The notes below the pieces were generated by a model that did not search any database, was not told where the DNA came from, and saw only the letters and a program-made list of their open reading frames with translations. This document shows positions 19,141-29,415 of a stretch of DNA of 64,000 bases, piece by piece (position 1 is the first letter of the stretch; the number at the start of each line of letters is the position of its first letter). Made by a program: the position numbers and the translations under genes. This DNA comes from Thereva unica. Its lineage: Eukaryota > Arthropoda > Insecta > Diptera > Therevidae. The stretch is taken from contig CATLJY010000875.1 of the NCBI GenBank assembly GCA_949987705.1, forward strand, positions 1 to 64,000. Direction: 5' to 3'.

Positions 19141-21194
19141 TTTTGCCCAGCCGAGGTCGTGGATCGCGGGGCTGGGTTAGGTCCTAGATGTTCTGTCGAT
19201 TGTTGTATGCCGGATGAGCTGTGCATACTCTCTGGTAGATCGCCAGTGGTTACATGGTGTTGTTTCAGACTCCAACGGGTCGGTCGACATTTCCATATAC
19301 CTGCGATGATCGCTATGGTGAGTAGGACAGATCCTGCTGTTGTGGCGGTATGGTGTCCGATAGTTTTCCATGTTGATGACTGAACTTGTAAGCCAGTTGG
19401 ATCGTGGATGATGCTGCTGAATGTGTCGGATGTTTTTAGTATCGGGTCTAACATTACTGGTTTGCTATCTAGCCCGGTAGGGTTGAATATCCCAGTTATG
19501 TTGAAATTCATTGGCTTTAGAAATGTTGATTGAATAATGACTTTGTTACGAACTTCAGAGAAAAGTATATTCTTCGTTGTTTCAATCACACAGTCCTGAG
19601 TTGTCTGCAGAATTCCGACGCCATGCAGAGTAACATCTTCCCGTTGTCCGTTACATTTAATTGCGGCCGTTGTTGGTGGATCTGCGATAAATAACCAGGT
19701 GTTCGCCAAAAAAAGATGTTTCCATATGACGGAGTGGATTTTCAGTTGCTTTAATGGGCACTCTTGCCTATTGTGTCGTTGGCATATTTCATCGATGATA
19801 CAATTTGGATTTTTCACTAAGTCACTAACAACTGCGGGTGTGCACAATTTGGAGTATTTTTCTAAAGATACGCAATTTCTCATTTCTTCTTCGGTGATTT
19901 CGAAATATTTTTGATTATTGTACTCTATCGCCAGGATTGCTGGTGATATTTGTGGCGTGACATATGTATTGTTATTTATGCGCTGAGGAATTGGGGTTGC
20001 TTTAATCATATTAAAGGTATCGGCATCCGTTATATGCAGAAATCCAAAAACCTTAACATCTGAATCGGCAATGTATATTTCCATATCATTCCCTGGTACT
20101 GGAATGATTCTTAGATTAGATGGCATTTTGCTTGCTGCTTGATCTGTTATTTCTGCCAATTTGCTTGGAGTTATGAAGTCCATAATGTTTCCTTTACCAT
20201 AACCTGCTTGTAGAATTTTTATGTAGTGCTGTTTTAGGTCTTCCAAAATATCTTTGGCAATCTGGTACGCTGCTAGTATTTGTGTGCTGACCATATTACT
20301 GTCAATCTTGTCATACCATCCTTCAATCTTGTTTACCTCGGAGATTACTCTGTTCAGTTTGTTTGTGACCAGATCGAACTGTCTACCCATGCGGACTTCT
20401 GTGTCATTTATCCTTGTCATTGTAGATACCAATATATTTGCTTGATGATTAGCCGCTTGTCTCAACATATCTTGATTATGCTGAAGGTGTTCAATGTCAG
20501 TGTAAACCTCATCGTTTACTCCAAAGATGGCTTGCAATAGATGTCCAACAAGCCCTCTTTTATTTCTCCGCTTCCGCCTTTGGTTTATTGCTTCAATCTC
20601 ATTTAAGATTGTTGATTTTCGTTCTAATAAATGTTCAAGTAGAGTGCGGCAATGCGTGTTGTCTTCAAACCGTTTTGCCTCACTGCAGGTTTGTTCCATC
20701 TTGGTTATTATATTATTTACTCTACTAGTGTCTGCTGTTGTGTTGATTGGGATGAGTACCTCGACCTTGATAGTACCTCTCTTTAGTTTGGCGTGTCCAA
20801 TTTGTTCGATAAACAGCCCAGGTTGTGGGTATTTTATTGTGTAGTGTGTATGTCCCGGTTGGATCGAGCTTAATATAACGAGTGTAGTTAAAACCAATTT
20901 AGCCATGTTCCAGGTAGTTGCTGATTTATGTGCCGTCTTCTTGTCCGCATGCAGGTGACTCTCTGTGCCAGTTTGATGATTACTTGTTACAGTGACATGT
21001 GTACCAGCACACGTTTTCAGCTCTGTTGATGTAGTATGCTCTGCATTCGTCAAGTTGTCATCTTCAAACAGTAACACACATATTTTTTTGTTACTGGACG
21101 CTTTATTGTGGAGTTTTCTTTGACCCGTAGAGTTACCACTCGTACAACTCCATCTTTGCCTGGATGTGTCTCGATTATTCGGGCTAGTGGCCAT
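19071..21194 (-). CDS. env: BEL element Env glycoprotein
   Basis: 707 residues from an ATG at 21194, overlapping the end of pol by 145 bases in another frame. A hydrophobic segment ([17 protein letters not shown], about residues 100-116) is a likely internal signal. A polybasic furin-type site RRKRRNKR precedes [20 protein letters not shown], the fusion-peptide region of baculovirus-F-like proteins, followed by heptad-rich sequence. Many Cys ([19 protein letters not shown]) lie in the ectodomain. A transmembrane segment [18 protein letters not shown] lies near residue 620, then a cytoplasmic tail. The last residues are encoded by the 3' LTR. It would allow fusion of particles with membranes. 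The frame is fully open, which is notable for a BEL element. Confidence 0.88.
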   Translation of the reverse strand: MATSPNNRDTSRQRWSCTSGNSTGQRKLHNKASSNKKICVLLFEDDNLTNAEHTTSTELKTCAGTHVTVTSNHQTGTESHLHADKKTAHKSATTWNMAKLVLTTLVILSSIQPGHTHYTIKYPQPGLFIEQIGHAKLKRGTIKVEVLIPINTTADTSRVNNIITKMEQTCSEAKRFEDNTHCRTLLEHLLERKSTILNEIEAINQRRKRRNKRGLVGHLLQAIFGVNDEVYTDIEHLQHNQDMLRQAANHQANILVSTMTRINDTEVRMGRQFDLVTNKLNRVISEVNKIEGWYDKIDSNMVSTQILAAYQIAKDILEDLKQHYIKILQAGYGKGNIMDFITPSKLAEITDQAASKMPSNLRIIPVPGNDMEIYIADSDVKVFGFLHITDADTFNMIKATPIPQRINNNTYVTPQISPAILAIEYNNQKYFEITEEEMRNCVSLEKYSKLCTPAVVSDLVKNPNCIIDEICQRHNRQECPLKQLKIHSVIWKHLFLANTWLFIADPPTTAAIKCNGQREDVTLHGVGILQTTQDCVIETTKNILFSEVRNKVIIQSTFLKPMNFNITGIFNPTGLDSKPVMLDPILKTSDTFSSIIHDPTGLQVQSSTWKTIGHHTATTAGSVLLTIAIIAGIWKCRPTRWSLKQHHVTTGDLPESMHSSSGIQQSTEHLGPNPAPRSTTSAGQNVCTANKTISMPHASESFMLMTQ

Positions 21195-23170
21195 CTCGTT
21201 GGAGCGCAGTTTTCATCTTTTACGAGAACAATTTGCCCAACTTCGATCAGCCTTGCTCCTGATTTCCATTTTGTTCTTTGTTGGAGTCGTGATAGATATT
21301 CACTTTGCCACACCTTCCAGAAGTCTTGCGTCATCTTCTGTACTTGTTTCCAGCGGCTCAATGTGGTAATGTTGTTGTCTATGGTTGGTCCTGGTAGTCC
21401 TACTAATTCTTGCCCAACCAAGAAATGTCCAGGTGTTAGAGTAAGGGTCGAACTAGGGTCGCTCGGTAGTGGGTATAATGGGCGTGAATTTAAACAGGCT
21501 TCGATTTGGCACAGTAGCGTCGACATTTCCTTGAATGTTAGCGTAGTGCAGCCTATTACCTTTTTCAAGTGGGATTTGATGGATTTGACTCCAGCCTCCC
21601 AAATTCCTCCGAAGTGAGGAGCTGCCGGCGGAATAAAATGCCATTGTACACCTTCGGTCGCCAGGCTTCCCACTACTGTGGTTAAGTTTCTGATGGCATG
21701 GCGAAGATCCTTATCCAGTATTTTTTGTGCTACTACGAACGTTGTTCCATTATCACTGTACATGTTTGAAACAAGGCCCCTTCTTGATGTGAATCTTCTA
21801 AATGCTGCTACGAATGCCTCCGAGGTCATGTCTGTTACCGCTTCGATGTGAATGGCCTTTGTAGCTAGACATACAAAGACTGCTATGTAGCCCTTGTGGG
21901 ATTTGTTTCCTCTTCCTTTGGACATTCTTATCTGAATAGGCCCTGCATAATCTAGTCCGGTGTGCGAAAACGGTTTCGCTGGTGTTACTCGTGGAGCTGG
22001 GAGTTCACCCATAATTTGTGTCACTGTTTGTCCCTTGTGCCTGCAGCAAGTAATGCATTTGTTCAATACTTGTCGTATTTTGCTTTTCCCATTGATTATG
22101 AAGTATCTTCTTCTAATAAAAGCATGTGTGACTTCATTTCCTCCATGTAGTGTCGCTGCATGAGCTTCAAGTATCAATAGTTTAGCTATGTGGTGTTTGT
22201 GAGGTATTATGACGGGATGTTTTTCATTATACGGAATACGAGAATTTTGGATTCTTCCACCCACTCTTAGTACGCCATTTTCGTCCAAAAATGGATTTAA
22301 GGAAAGAATTGAACTTTTTGTGTTAAGTGGTTTCTTTGCTTCCAGCTGTTTTAATTCTGCAGCGAACTCCGTTTTTTGTGTCATCTGTAGAAGTTGTTGA
22401 TGCGCTTTATCTAATTCCTTTACTGATAAATCTGTGCTGTTTATTATCTCCTTCCTGCATTTCGCGATGAATCTTTTGCAGTAAGCCAGCACACGTGTAA
22501 GTTTCTTAAACGATGAAAAACGACTAAGTAGCTCGAAGCCTTCATCATTTTGAGTTACATGGACCGCTACTACCTTATTTAAATTACCTCCTCTTGTAGT
22601 ATTTGTGTTAATTTTTTGTGTTGGCCATTTATCTTCAGTCATCTTTAGCCACGATGGACCATTCCACCAAAGCTCTGCATTCTTTAGGTACTGCGGAGTG
22701 GCTCCTCTCGACGCTAGATCAGCAGGGTTGTCTTCGGAACGCACGTGACGCCAACTTGTAGACTCCAGATTTCTGTGAATTTCTGACACTCGGTTTGAAA
22801 TGAAGGTTTCCCATTTATCTGATTTTCCATGGATCCATGCTAATGTTATCATCGAATCTGTCCAGGCGTATTCCTTTACATTCTTAATATCCAATGCTTG
22901 TTTTGTTCGACGTAGTAGTTTAGATAATAAGACTGCTCCGCAAAGTTCTAATCTTGGTAACGTGGTTTTATTTAGTGGTGCTACCTTAGTCTTCGCTACA
23001 AGTAGTGTTATATGTACTTGCTCCGATTCTGACGTAGTTTTACTGTATACGGTTGCTCCATAAGCTTTTTCGGATGCATCGCAGAATCCATGTAGTTCAA
23101 ACTGTTTTGCATGCGGGTGTATACTGTATCCAACGTGGTATGTTAATTTCTTCAAGTTTTCGTAGTTCAT
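21050..23170 (-). CDS. pol: BEL Pol: RNase H-like and integrase part
   Basis: 706 residues. [32 protein letters not shown] and [14 protein letters not shown] form the RNase H-like domain of BEL/Pao, followed by [13 protein letters not shown] zinc finger of the HHCC type (HAATLHGG and CITCCRHKG) opens the integrase, then [10 protein letters not shown] (Asp), [10 protein letters not shown] (Asp) and [20 protein letters not shown] (Glu). The C-terminal domain ends [20 protein letters not shown], the DUF5641-type end of BEL integrases. All catalytic residues are visible. This block is in a different frame from the RT block, with a one-base extra C in the ACCC run near 23110, and overlaps the env start by 145 bases. 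Confidence 0.92.
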   Translation of the reverse strand: MNYENLKKLTYHVGYSIHPHAKQFELHGFCDASEKAYGATVYSKTTSESEQVHITLLVAKTKVAPLNKTTLPRLELCGAVLLSKLLRRTKQALDIKNVKEYAWTDSMITLAWIHGKSDKWETFISNRVSEIHRNLESTSWRHVRSEDNPADLASRGATPQYLKNAELWWNGPSWLKMTEDKWPTQKINTNTTRGGNLNKVVAVHVTQNDEGFELLSRFSSFKKLTRVLAYCKRFIAKCRKEIINSTDLSVKELDKAHQQLLQMTQKTEFAAELKQLEAKKPLNTKSSILSLNPFLDENGVLRVGGRIQNSRIPYNEKHPVIIPHKHHIAKLLILEAHAATLHGGNEVTHAFIRRRYFIINGKSKIRQVLNKCITCCRHKGQTVTQIMGELPAPRVTPAKPFSHTGLDYAGPIQIRMSKGRGNKSHKGYIAVFVCLATKAIHIEAVTDMTSEAFVAAFRRFTSRRGLVSNMYSDNGTTFVVAQKILDKDLRHAIRNLTTVVGSLATEGVQWHFIPPAAPHFGGIWEAGVKSIKSHLKKVIGCTTLTFKEMSTLLCQIEACLNSRPLYPLPSDPSSTLTLTPGHFLVGQELVGLPGPTIDNNITTLSRWKQVQKMTQDFWKVWQSEYLSRLQQRTKWKSGARLIEVGQIVLVKDENCAPTRWPLARIIETHPGKDGVVRVVTLRVKENSTIKRPVTKKYVCYCLKMTT

Positions 23171-24291
23171 TCCTGATGTTCATCCATCGAGCAGCTAGCT
23201 CTTCTTCCAGTGTTTGATCCCAGTTGTATCCTTTTGCCCATAATTCTTGAATTAACATTTGGCTCTCACTGTTATGGGTGCCAACCACCCGAGTGGATCA
23301 AATAGTCTAGCAATTTCTGATAAGATTGTCCGTTTAGTAGGTACTTCTGGTGTTGCATTCAATTTTACCCTAAAGTGGAATTTGTCTGCTGCTGGTGTCC
23401 AGTATATACCCAAGGATTTTACAGCCTCGTCATCTTTTATTTCAATGGAGCCTTGATCCCTAAGTTCTGTTGGTAGATTATCAATTAGTTCACTGTGGTT
23501 GCTTCTCCATTTTCTAAGGTTGAACCCTCCTTCTTTTAGCGTTTGGATCAGCTCACGTTGTAACCACTTTGCTTCCTGAATTGAAGACGTTCCAGACATC
23601 ATGTCGTCCACGTAAAAATCATTGAGAATTATTTTTGCTGCTTCTGGATGATTTTCTTCTTCATCGCGTGCTAATTTTTGCAATGTTTTTATAGCTAGGT
23701 AAGGTGCTGATTTTGTTCCGTATGTCACAGTTGTGAGTTTAAATTCTTGAATGCTATCTCTTGTTGAAAATCGCCATACAATTCGTTGGTAGTCTTGATG
23801 TTCCTGTGAGACCCTTATTTGCCTGTACATCTTCTCAATGTCGGCACTAAATACATATTGATGCTTTCTCCATCTTAGTAGAATGTCCTGTAGGTCGTGT
23901 TGTAGTCTGGGGCCACAGTGCATTAAATCGTTTAAGCTTAGCTTGGTGCTTGTTTTGGTAGAGGCGTCGAAAACTACTCTTAGTTTGGTAGTCGTGCTTT
24001 CTTCTTTGATGACTGCTTGATGAGGCATGTAGTATATGTTACGAGTATTGCACTGAAGTTCTTTGGGATCAATGAGTACCATATGTCCCAGTTGTAAGTA
24101 TTCTTCCATAAATTTGTTGTATTCATCCCGCAAAGTTTTGCTTTTTGAGAACCGCTTTTCCATTTGATATAGTCGTGCTATTGCAACTGGTTTTGATTCT
24201 CCTAACCCCTCTGTCTGCTTGAACGGAATTTGTACTGTATACGTGCCATTGGGATTTCGTTTAACTGTTCGATCAAATTGTTCTTCACACG
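23097..24291 (-). pseudogene. pol: BEL Pol: reverse transcriptase part, split and frameshifted
   Basis: The frame enters from the errantivirus-2 junction (24291) with CEEQFDRTVKRNPNGTYTV, then KLRVVFDASTKTSTKLSLND, YVFSADIEKMYRQIRV and the catalytic NDFYVDDMMSG, followed by RLFDPLGWLAPITVRAK. It reaches a stop at 23252. The next stretch (IQELWAKGYNWDQTLEEELA) is in another frame, consistent with one missing A in CCAAATG, and a second one-base change near 23110 leads into the RNase H block. The enzyme copies element RNA into DNA. Both shifts lie in or next to short runs. The upstream part of the same protein lies beyond the inserted element at 31926. Confidence 0.88.
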
Positions 24292-24711
24292 ACTTAAATG
24301 TTCAGAAAATGTAAGTTAAAAAAAAACACAAAACTTTTCAAAGTTTAAAATAAAATGTTTATTATAACCGAAAAACATCCGAACGGATTAAAATTTATAT
24401 TTTAACTAACTGACAGAACATTTTATAATTTCTTACCTGCTTAAAGTTCTAACAGAAATTTGCTGATGTTATCAAATTCATTTTCTCACGACTTAATAAT
24501 TTAGATGCAACTTGTTTCAGTTAATGCAACTTGAGATTTTTCTGTTTTACTCAGAATGCGAAGGAGGCAAAATTCTCCGACGTAGAAGTATTTTAGACAA
24601 CAGTTTGTCGTGGGAAAATGAATTATGATTTCTTATTTTTTGTTATATTTATCTTCTATTTCTTTCCAAAAATTACCTTTGTTAGTGTTAGTATCTACTG
24701 AATATCTAACT
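24292..24711 (-). repeat. 3' LTR of errantivirus-2
   Basis: 420 bp. The env stop at 24633 lies inside it, so about 26 residues of Env are encoded by the LTR. No difference to 31502-31921 was seen. Confidence 0.96.
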
Positions 24712-26156
24712 CCTCCCTCCTTTAATTCAGGATTCTCCTGAATCCTATTGTTAATATTTATTTTATTTTTTCTTTTACAGCATATAAATGTTATTAATAT
24801 TAATATAATTATAATCATGGTAGAACTTAAACTATAAGCTGCAGTTTTATAATATTTTAATTCTTTTATTTCTTCAATATTATTTTCTTTATTAAGTACA
24901 AATTTATCAAAGGTTAATTTTGCATTGCCAAAGGTAATATTTTCATTTTTTGGGATAACAAATTTTTCGGTAAAGATTCTTACTTTGTTACTGAAGTCTC
25001 TATTATTTATTCTGATCGTACAATTATTGAAATTTATGAAATAGTTTCCTTTTAGTGTGAAAACCCTTTCATCACAGGTACTTTTTAACTTCCCTGATTT
25101 AATATTATTAACAATTATAATGTTTTCGTCAATTAGTGAAATTTCTTCCTCTACTTGTTTTATGAATTGACATTTTCCGAGAATAACACAATTCTTGCTT
25201 TTACTCAATTCTTTAAGAGACTTGCCTTCGGAATATGTAAGGACTTTATTATTATGTCTAATTATATATTCGATTTCTGAATTTATTTGTAAATTTTGCG
25301 AATTTACAATTGGTAGGAGTAAGTTTTTGCTAACCATTATGCTATGAATGGGAATTTTTATTGCAAAAACTATGGATTCATCTAAGTGTTTTGCGACGGC
25401 TAAACGAATATTGGAAAGCTTATTGAAATCGATATTGTACGTATTTATCTCTTCATCGGTTAAAATATTTGGTTGTAAGAGTCCTAATCTTGCTGAGGCT
25501 ATATTATTCTGAATATGTTCGACTTGTCTTCCTATATAATCCAATTTAAACATTTGTTCAAGGAAAGCATTTTCGGATAAGATTTTCATTTCTGTACGAT
25601 TTAAGTAGTCTAATTTATCTAGAATTTTTATTCTGTCTGCATTAATAATATTTTCAATTTGCAAAAAGGTATTATTAAAATTATTGTTAATCTTAACTTG
25701 TTGGTTAGAATTCTGAATTAGGTTATGGTTATTTTGATCTACAACGGTGAGATGATTTTCAATAGCCAATTGATCTTCATCATCCATGGTGCCGAATAAC
25801 CATTTAAGTACCTTACCTCCTATATTTATGAGCCCTCTCTTACTTCTATATGGGATAAGTGTTTTAATTCCACTTTTGATTCTCCTTATTTTATTGCTTA
25901 TTAAATCCTTATGATCATCTAAATCTAATAGGGCTAAGGTTGACTCTAATTTGTTAACTAAGTTTAAAATTTCATGTGGGTAAATTCTGTGCAGGATGAT
26001 TTCAAATTGATCCGCTATTTCCACGATACTTACTTTTATTTCTGTATAACCTAAATCGGTCTCTATTCTTTCAATTGTCATTGCCTGCAGGGATATTGCT
26101 GGTCTGGTTATCAGTAATATCCATAGGAGTAGTGTCGCCACTATCGCCGGTCTGAC
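24633..26156 (-). CDS. env: Errantivirus-2 Env
   Basis: About 507 residues from the acceptor AAATTTTCAG|GTC (exon start 26156). A signal-peptide-like segment VATLLLWILLITRPAISLQ opens the protein, but there is no ATG before it; the first in-frame ATG follows it. The start codon is therefore probably supplied by splicing from the leader, as known for gypsy env. A furin site RSKR precedes GLINIGGKVLKWLFGTMDDE, the fusion region, then coiled-coil sequence, a CDERVF cysteine motif and FNNCTIRINNRDF. A transmembrane segment STMIIIILILITFICC is followed by a basic tail ending in the LTR. It overlaps the pol end by about 85 bases. All of it is open. Confidence 0.9.
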   Translation of the reverse strand, partial: VRPAIVATLLLWILLITRPAISLQAMTIERIETDLGYTEIKVSIVEIADQFEIILHRIYPHEILNLVNKLESTLALLDLDDHKDLISNKIRRIKSGIKTLIPYRSKRGLINIGGKVLKWLFGTMDDEDQLAIENHLTVVDQNNHNLIQNSNQQVKINNNFNNTFLQIENIINADRIKILDKLDYLNRTEMKILSENAFLEQMFKLDYIGRQVEHIQNNIASARLGLLQPNILTDEEINTYNIDFNKLSNIRLAVAKHLDESIVFAIKIPIHSIMVSKNLLLPIVNSQNLQINSEIEYIIRHNNKVLTYSEGKSLKELSKSKNCVILGKCQFIKQVEEEISLIDENIIIVNNIKSGKLKSTCDERVFTLKGNYFINFNNCTIRINNRDFSNKVRIFTEKFVIPKNENITFGNAKLTFDKFVLNKENNIEEIKELKYYKTAAYSLSSTMIIIILILITFICCKRKNKININNRIQENPELKEGGVRYSVDTNTNKGNFWKEIEDKYNKK

Positions 26157-29100
26157 CTGAAAATTTAAACGGTCTCTTTATATTGCTTTCATGGACATTT
26201 CTTAAATTATATCTTCTGAACTTGGGCTGTTCCTTATGCCTAAGTGACATATAGTTCTTTATAAATCCCGTATCTCTCTGCTCTTGGTAATTTTCCCTAG
26301 CTACATTTCTTTTACTTATAATTTTCTCTTTTGTTTTTAACAATCTTTCATATATAACGTTAAAATCTACTTCTCTATTCTGAACTGAAAGAGGTGTAGT
26401 TTTGATTACGGAATGGTAGGATTTATTATAGAGTTCTATCGCTTTAAGTATTTGTTCCCTGATTGGTAGTTTTTCCTCTAAATTTAATGCCCTTATTTTT
26501 TCCGTTATAGTACCATTGAGTCTTTCGACGTCGGCGTTGCCAGTATGATTATTTGGTTTGGTTGTGTGATACGCAATATTTTCCCTTTCGCAAAATTCCC
26601 TAATATATTTTGATCCAAATTCGTTATCAAATATTAATTTTTTCATTTTTCCTCTAATTGATATTATTTGTCTTATCTTTTCTAAAATTGTAATGTGAGT
26701 TCTATCCTCCAAATGTAGACTCACTGCATGCTTTGAGAATTTATCAATTACATTAATAAAATTATGCTTACTGTTTGTGTAGACGTCGATATGCACTATT
26801 TCATTAATGGTTTTTGGGGTTTCGGTAATCTCGAATTTTTTCTTTATTGGTTTCCTATCGTATTTAGCCCCTGTACAAATATCGCAATTATTCAAAAGTT
26901 CGTATATTATGATTTTCAATTTAGGGTTATATAGTTTCGTTTTGATTCCTTCGTATGTTGCGACTATTCCGCAATGTCCAGATTCTTTCTTATGGTAAAT
27001 GGCAATTTGTTTTTTCAATTCTTCTTCGTCTATTATATCCCTCGCAAAATGGCTACATTTAACAAATTTTACTATACTTCTGTTTGGGTATAAATCAATT
27101 AACCTTTTCTGTAATTTATTGTATTCGTGATCGTTTTGTTGAGAGTATATGCCTATCTTTCCTTTATCTATGTACCTTCTAAAAATATCTCTTTCTTCTT
27201 CTAAATCGTTATTATCTACATATATCCTTCTATTTTTAAATATTTGCTCGTATTCTTTCTCTTTTCTTTCCACAAAAATAATTTGTAATTTAAACCTATT
27301 GACGACTGTATCAAGCAGTGGTATATGGTCATTAAGCTCTTCTCCTTGAGAGTGAATAGTTTGGGGATCTTCAGATCCCTGTGGGATAATGCTCAAGTTA
27401 TCGGCATGGCCTTGGCTTCCTGAGCTATGGTTCAAACGTCTAGTGCTAAGCACTTCTCTGTTTGTTGTATTTTCTTCTTCGTTGGTTTCAAGTGAATTAA
27501 TTTCGTTTGTTTCTGAGTTGATTCTACTGAGAAAATCAGCGATTTTGTTCTCTTTACCTTTTATATACTCGATTTTGATATCATATTCCCCTAATTGGAC
27601 TAACCACCTTTGTAGGCGGGGGTTAATGTCTTTTCCAGTATGTTTTGCTTGCAACCATTTGATTGGCTGATGATCTGTTTGCAGATCAAATTCCTTACCG
27701 AAAAGGTAGGGGCGGAAATACTTGCAACCCCAAACTACTGCCAATAATTCTTTTTCAATCGTGGAGTAGTTTTTTTCGTGGTCATTAAGGGTCCTGGACG
27801 CAAAGCAGATGGGGTGGCCTTCTTGTGTAAGAACGGCTCCAACTGCTAAATTGCTAGCATCTGTTATAAGCTTAAACCTTTTATTAAAATCTGGATATCT
27901 TAATATAGGATAGCTTGTTATTAGTTCTTTGAGTTTTTCAAAGGCATCGATGTAACTTGGGTCGTTCAAATTTATTTTACTGTCCTTCTTCAAATATTTG
28001 ACCATTGGAGTCGCAATTTTTGCGTAGTCTTTAACAAATTTTCTATAGAACCCTGTAAGTCCTAGAAACGATTTTATTTGTTTCTGAGTACTTGGAAGTT
28101 TTAAATTTTGAATGGCTTCTAATTTTTTTGGGTTGGGTTTAATTCCCTTTGTCGTTAAAATATGCCCTAAAAATTCAGTTTCCTTATTGAGGAAGTTGCA
28201 TTTGTCGACTTGGATCTTCAGATCAGCGAGTCTTAAACAATTGAAGATTTTCTTCAGGTTTAACAAATGTTCCTGCAAGGAGGTACTAAAGACGAGGATA
28301 TCGTCCATATATACTAGACATATTTTGTTTATATGTTCCCGTAATACTGCATTCATCAACCTTTGAAAGGTTGACGGGGCGTTTTTCAGCCCAAACGGCA
28401 TTCTTAGATACTCATAATGCCCGAAAGGCGTTGAGAATGCAGTTTTTCTGCTGTCAGATTTATTCATGAGAATCTGGTGAAAACCCTTCGCCAGATCCAA
28501 AGTTGAAAAATACTGTGCCGATCCTAATTTATTTAATAAATTTTCAATATTTGGGATAGGGAATTTGTCATCGACGGTAACTTCGTTTAATTTTCTATAG
28601 TCGATGACAATTCGCCACTTCTTTTGGCCAGAATTGTCTGCCTTTTTTGGGACTATCCAAAGTGGGCTATTGTAAGGTGAATTACTTTCCGTTATAATGC
28701 CCTGTTCGAGCATTTCTTTTATTTGACGCTCTATTTCTTTTTCATGCACTTGGGGATATCGATATACTTTGGAATAAATAGGATTATCTGTAATAGTCCT
28801 AATTTCGTGTTTAATTTCGTGTGTCGATGAAAGCACATCGCCCTCTTTGAAGAATAAGTCTTCGTTACTCTTAAGTAACCCAATTAGTTTATCTTTTTCT
28901 TCCATATTTAAATGGTCAAGTTGTATTTTTTCTAAGAGTTTTCCTGTATATCCTTCTAACGAGTATATTTCATTAATATTGAAAGGGTAGTAATTTCCCA
29001 CGAACGGAATTTTATCATTATTTATTTCTACACATTTGGAATCTAAATCTATCTTTGCTTTAAATGGCACTAAGAAATTTTGCCCCATTATTGCATCGTA

Positions 29101-29415
29101 ATTCCTACTTTTAAGCTCATGTACTTTCCACGTTATAGTTCCGGAGAATTTAAATTCTTTCGGCATTGGAGTAACGATCTTACTATAAAATGCATTTGGT
29201 CCATTAATACTAATATAATAAACTGGTTCTTTTAATTTTTCCTCAAAAAACCCATCTAATACGTTCGGTTTTATAACACTGGTTACTGAACCACTGTCTA
29301 GAAGACATCTAATTTTATTTTTTCCTAAAGTAATAGATATTATAGATATTAAAGGGATGCTTGGTTCCGAGGCTCGTTGTGAAAATTTACATCTTGGTCT
29401 TGACCTAGATGACAA
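26071..29415 (-). CDS. pol: Errantivirus-2 Pol (protease, RT, RNase H, integrase)
   Basis: 1114 residues, in a different frame from gag with a 67-base overlap (29349-29415), so it needs ribosomal frameshifting. Protease: CLLDSGSVTSVI and IMGQNFL. RT: WIVPKKADNSGQKKWRIVID, then [26 protein letters not shown] and the catalytic CLVYMDDILVFS. RNase H: TDASNLAVGAVLTQEG, STIEKELLAVVW and TDHQPIKW. Integrase: HHCC finger (YHKKESGH and CDIC), VHIDVYTNSK (Asp), IFDNEFGSKY (Asp) and NADVERLNGTITEKI (Glu). The C-terminal end is basic and Arg-rich. Every catalytic motif is present and no stop interrupts it, so this enzyme may be functional. Confidence 0.95.
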   Translation of the reverse strand: MSSRSRPRCKFSQRASEPSIPLISIISITLGKNKIRCLLDSGSVTSVIKPNVLDGFFEEKLKEPVYYISINGPNAFYSKIVTPMPKEFKFSGTITWKVHELKSRNYDAIMGQNFLVPFKAKIDLDSKCVEINNDKIPFVGNYYPFNINEIYSLEGYTGKLLEKIQLDHLNMEEKDKLIGLLKSNEDLFFKEGDVLSSTHEIKHEIRTITDNPIYSKVYRYPQVHEKEIERQIKEMLEQGIITESNSPYNSPLWIVPKKADNSGQKKWRIVIDYRKLNEVTVDDKFPIPNIENLLNKLGSAQYFSTLDLAKGFHQILMNKSDSRKTAFSTPFGHYEYLRMPFGLKNAPSTFQRLMNAVLREHINKICLVYMDDILVFSTSLQEHLLNLKKIFNCLRLADLKIQVDKCNFLNKETEFLGHILTTKGIKPNPKKLEAIQNLKLPSTQKQIKSFLGLTGFYRKFVKDYAKIATPMVKYLKKDSKINLNDPSYIDAFEKLKELITSYPILRYPDFNKRFKLITDASNLAVGAVLTQEGHPICFASRTLNDHEKNYSTIEKELLAVVWGCKYFRPYLFGKEFDLQTDHQPIKWLQAKHTGKDINPRLQRWLVQLGEYDIKIEYIKGKENKIADFLSRINSETNEINSLETNEEENTTNREVLSTRRLNHSSGSQGHADNLSIIPQGSEDPQTIHSQGEELNDHIPLLDTVVNRFKLQIIFVERKEKEYEQIFKNRRIYVDNNDLEEERDIFRRYIDKGKIGIYSQQNDHEYNKLQKRLIDLYPNRSIVKFVKCSHFARDIIDEEELKKQIAIYHKKESGHCGIVATYEGIKTKLYNPKLKIIIYELLNNCDICTGAKYDRKPIKKKFEITETPKTINEIVHIDVYTNSKHNFINVIDKFSKHAVSLHLEDRTHITILEKIRQIISIRGKMKKLIFDNEFGSKYIREFCERENIAYHTTKPNNHTGNADVERLNGTITEKIRALNLEEKLPIREQILKAIELYNKSYHSVIKTTPLSVQNREVDFNVIYERLLKTKEKIISKRNVARENYQEQRDTGFIKNYMSLRHKEQPKFRRYNLRNVHESNIKRPFKFSGQTGDSGDTTPMDITDNQTSNIPAGNDN

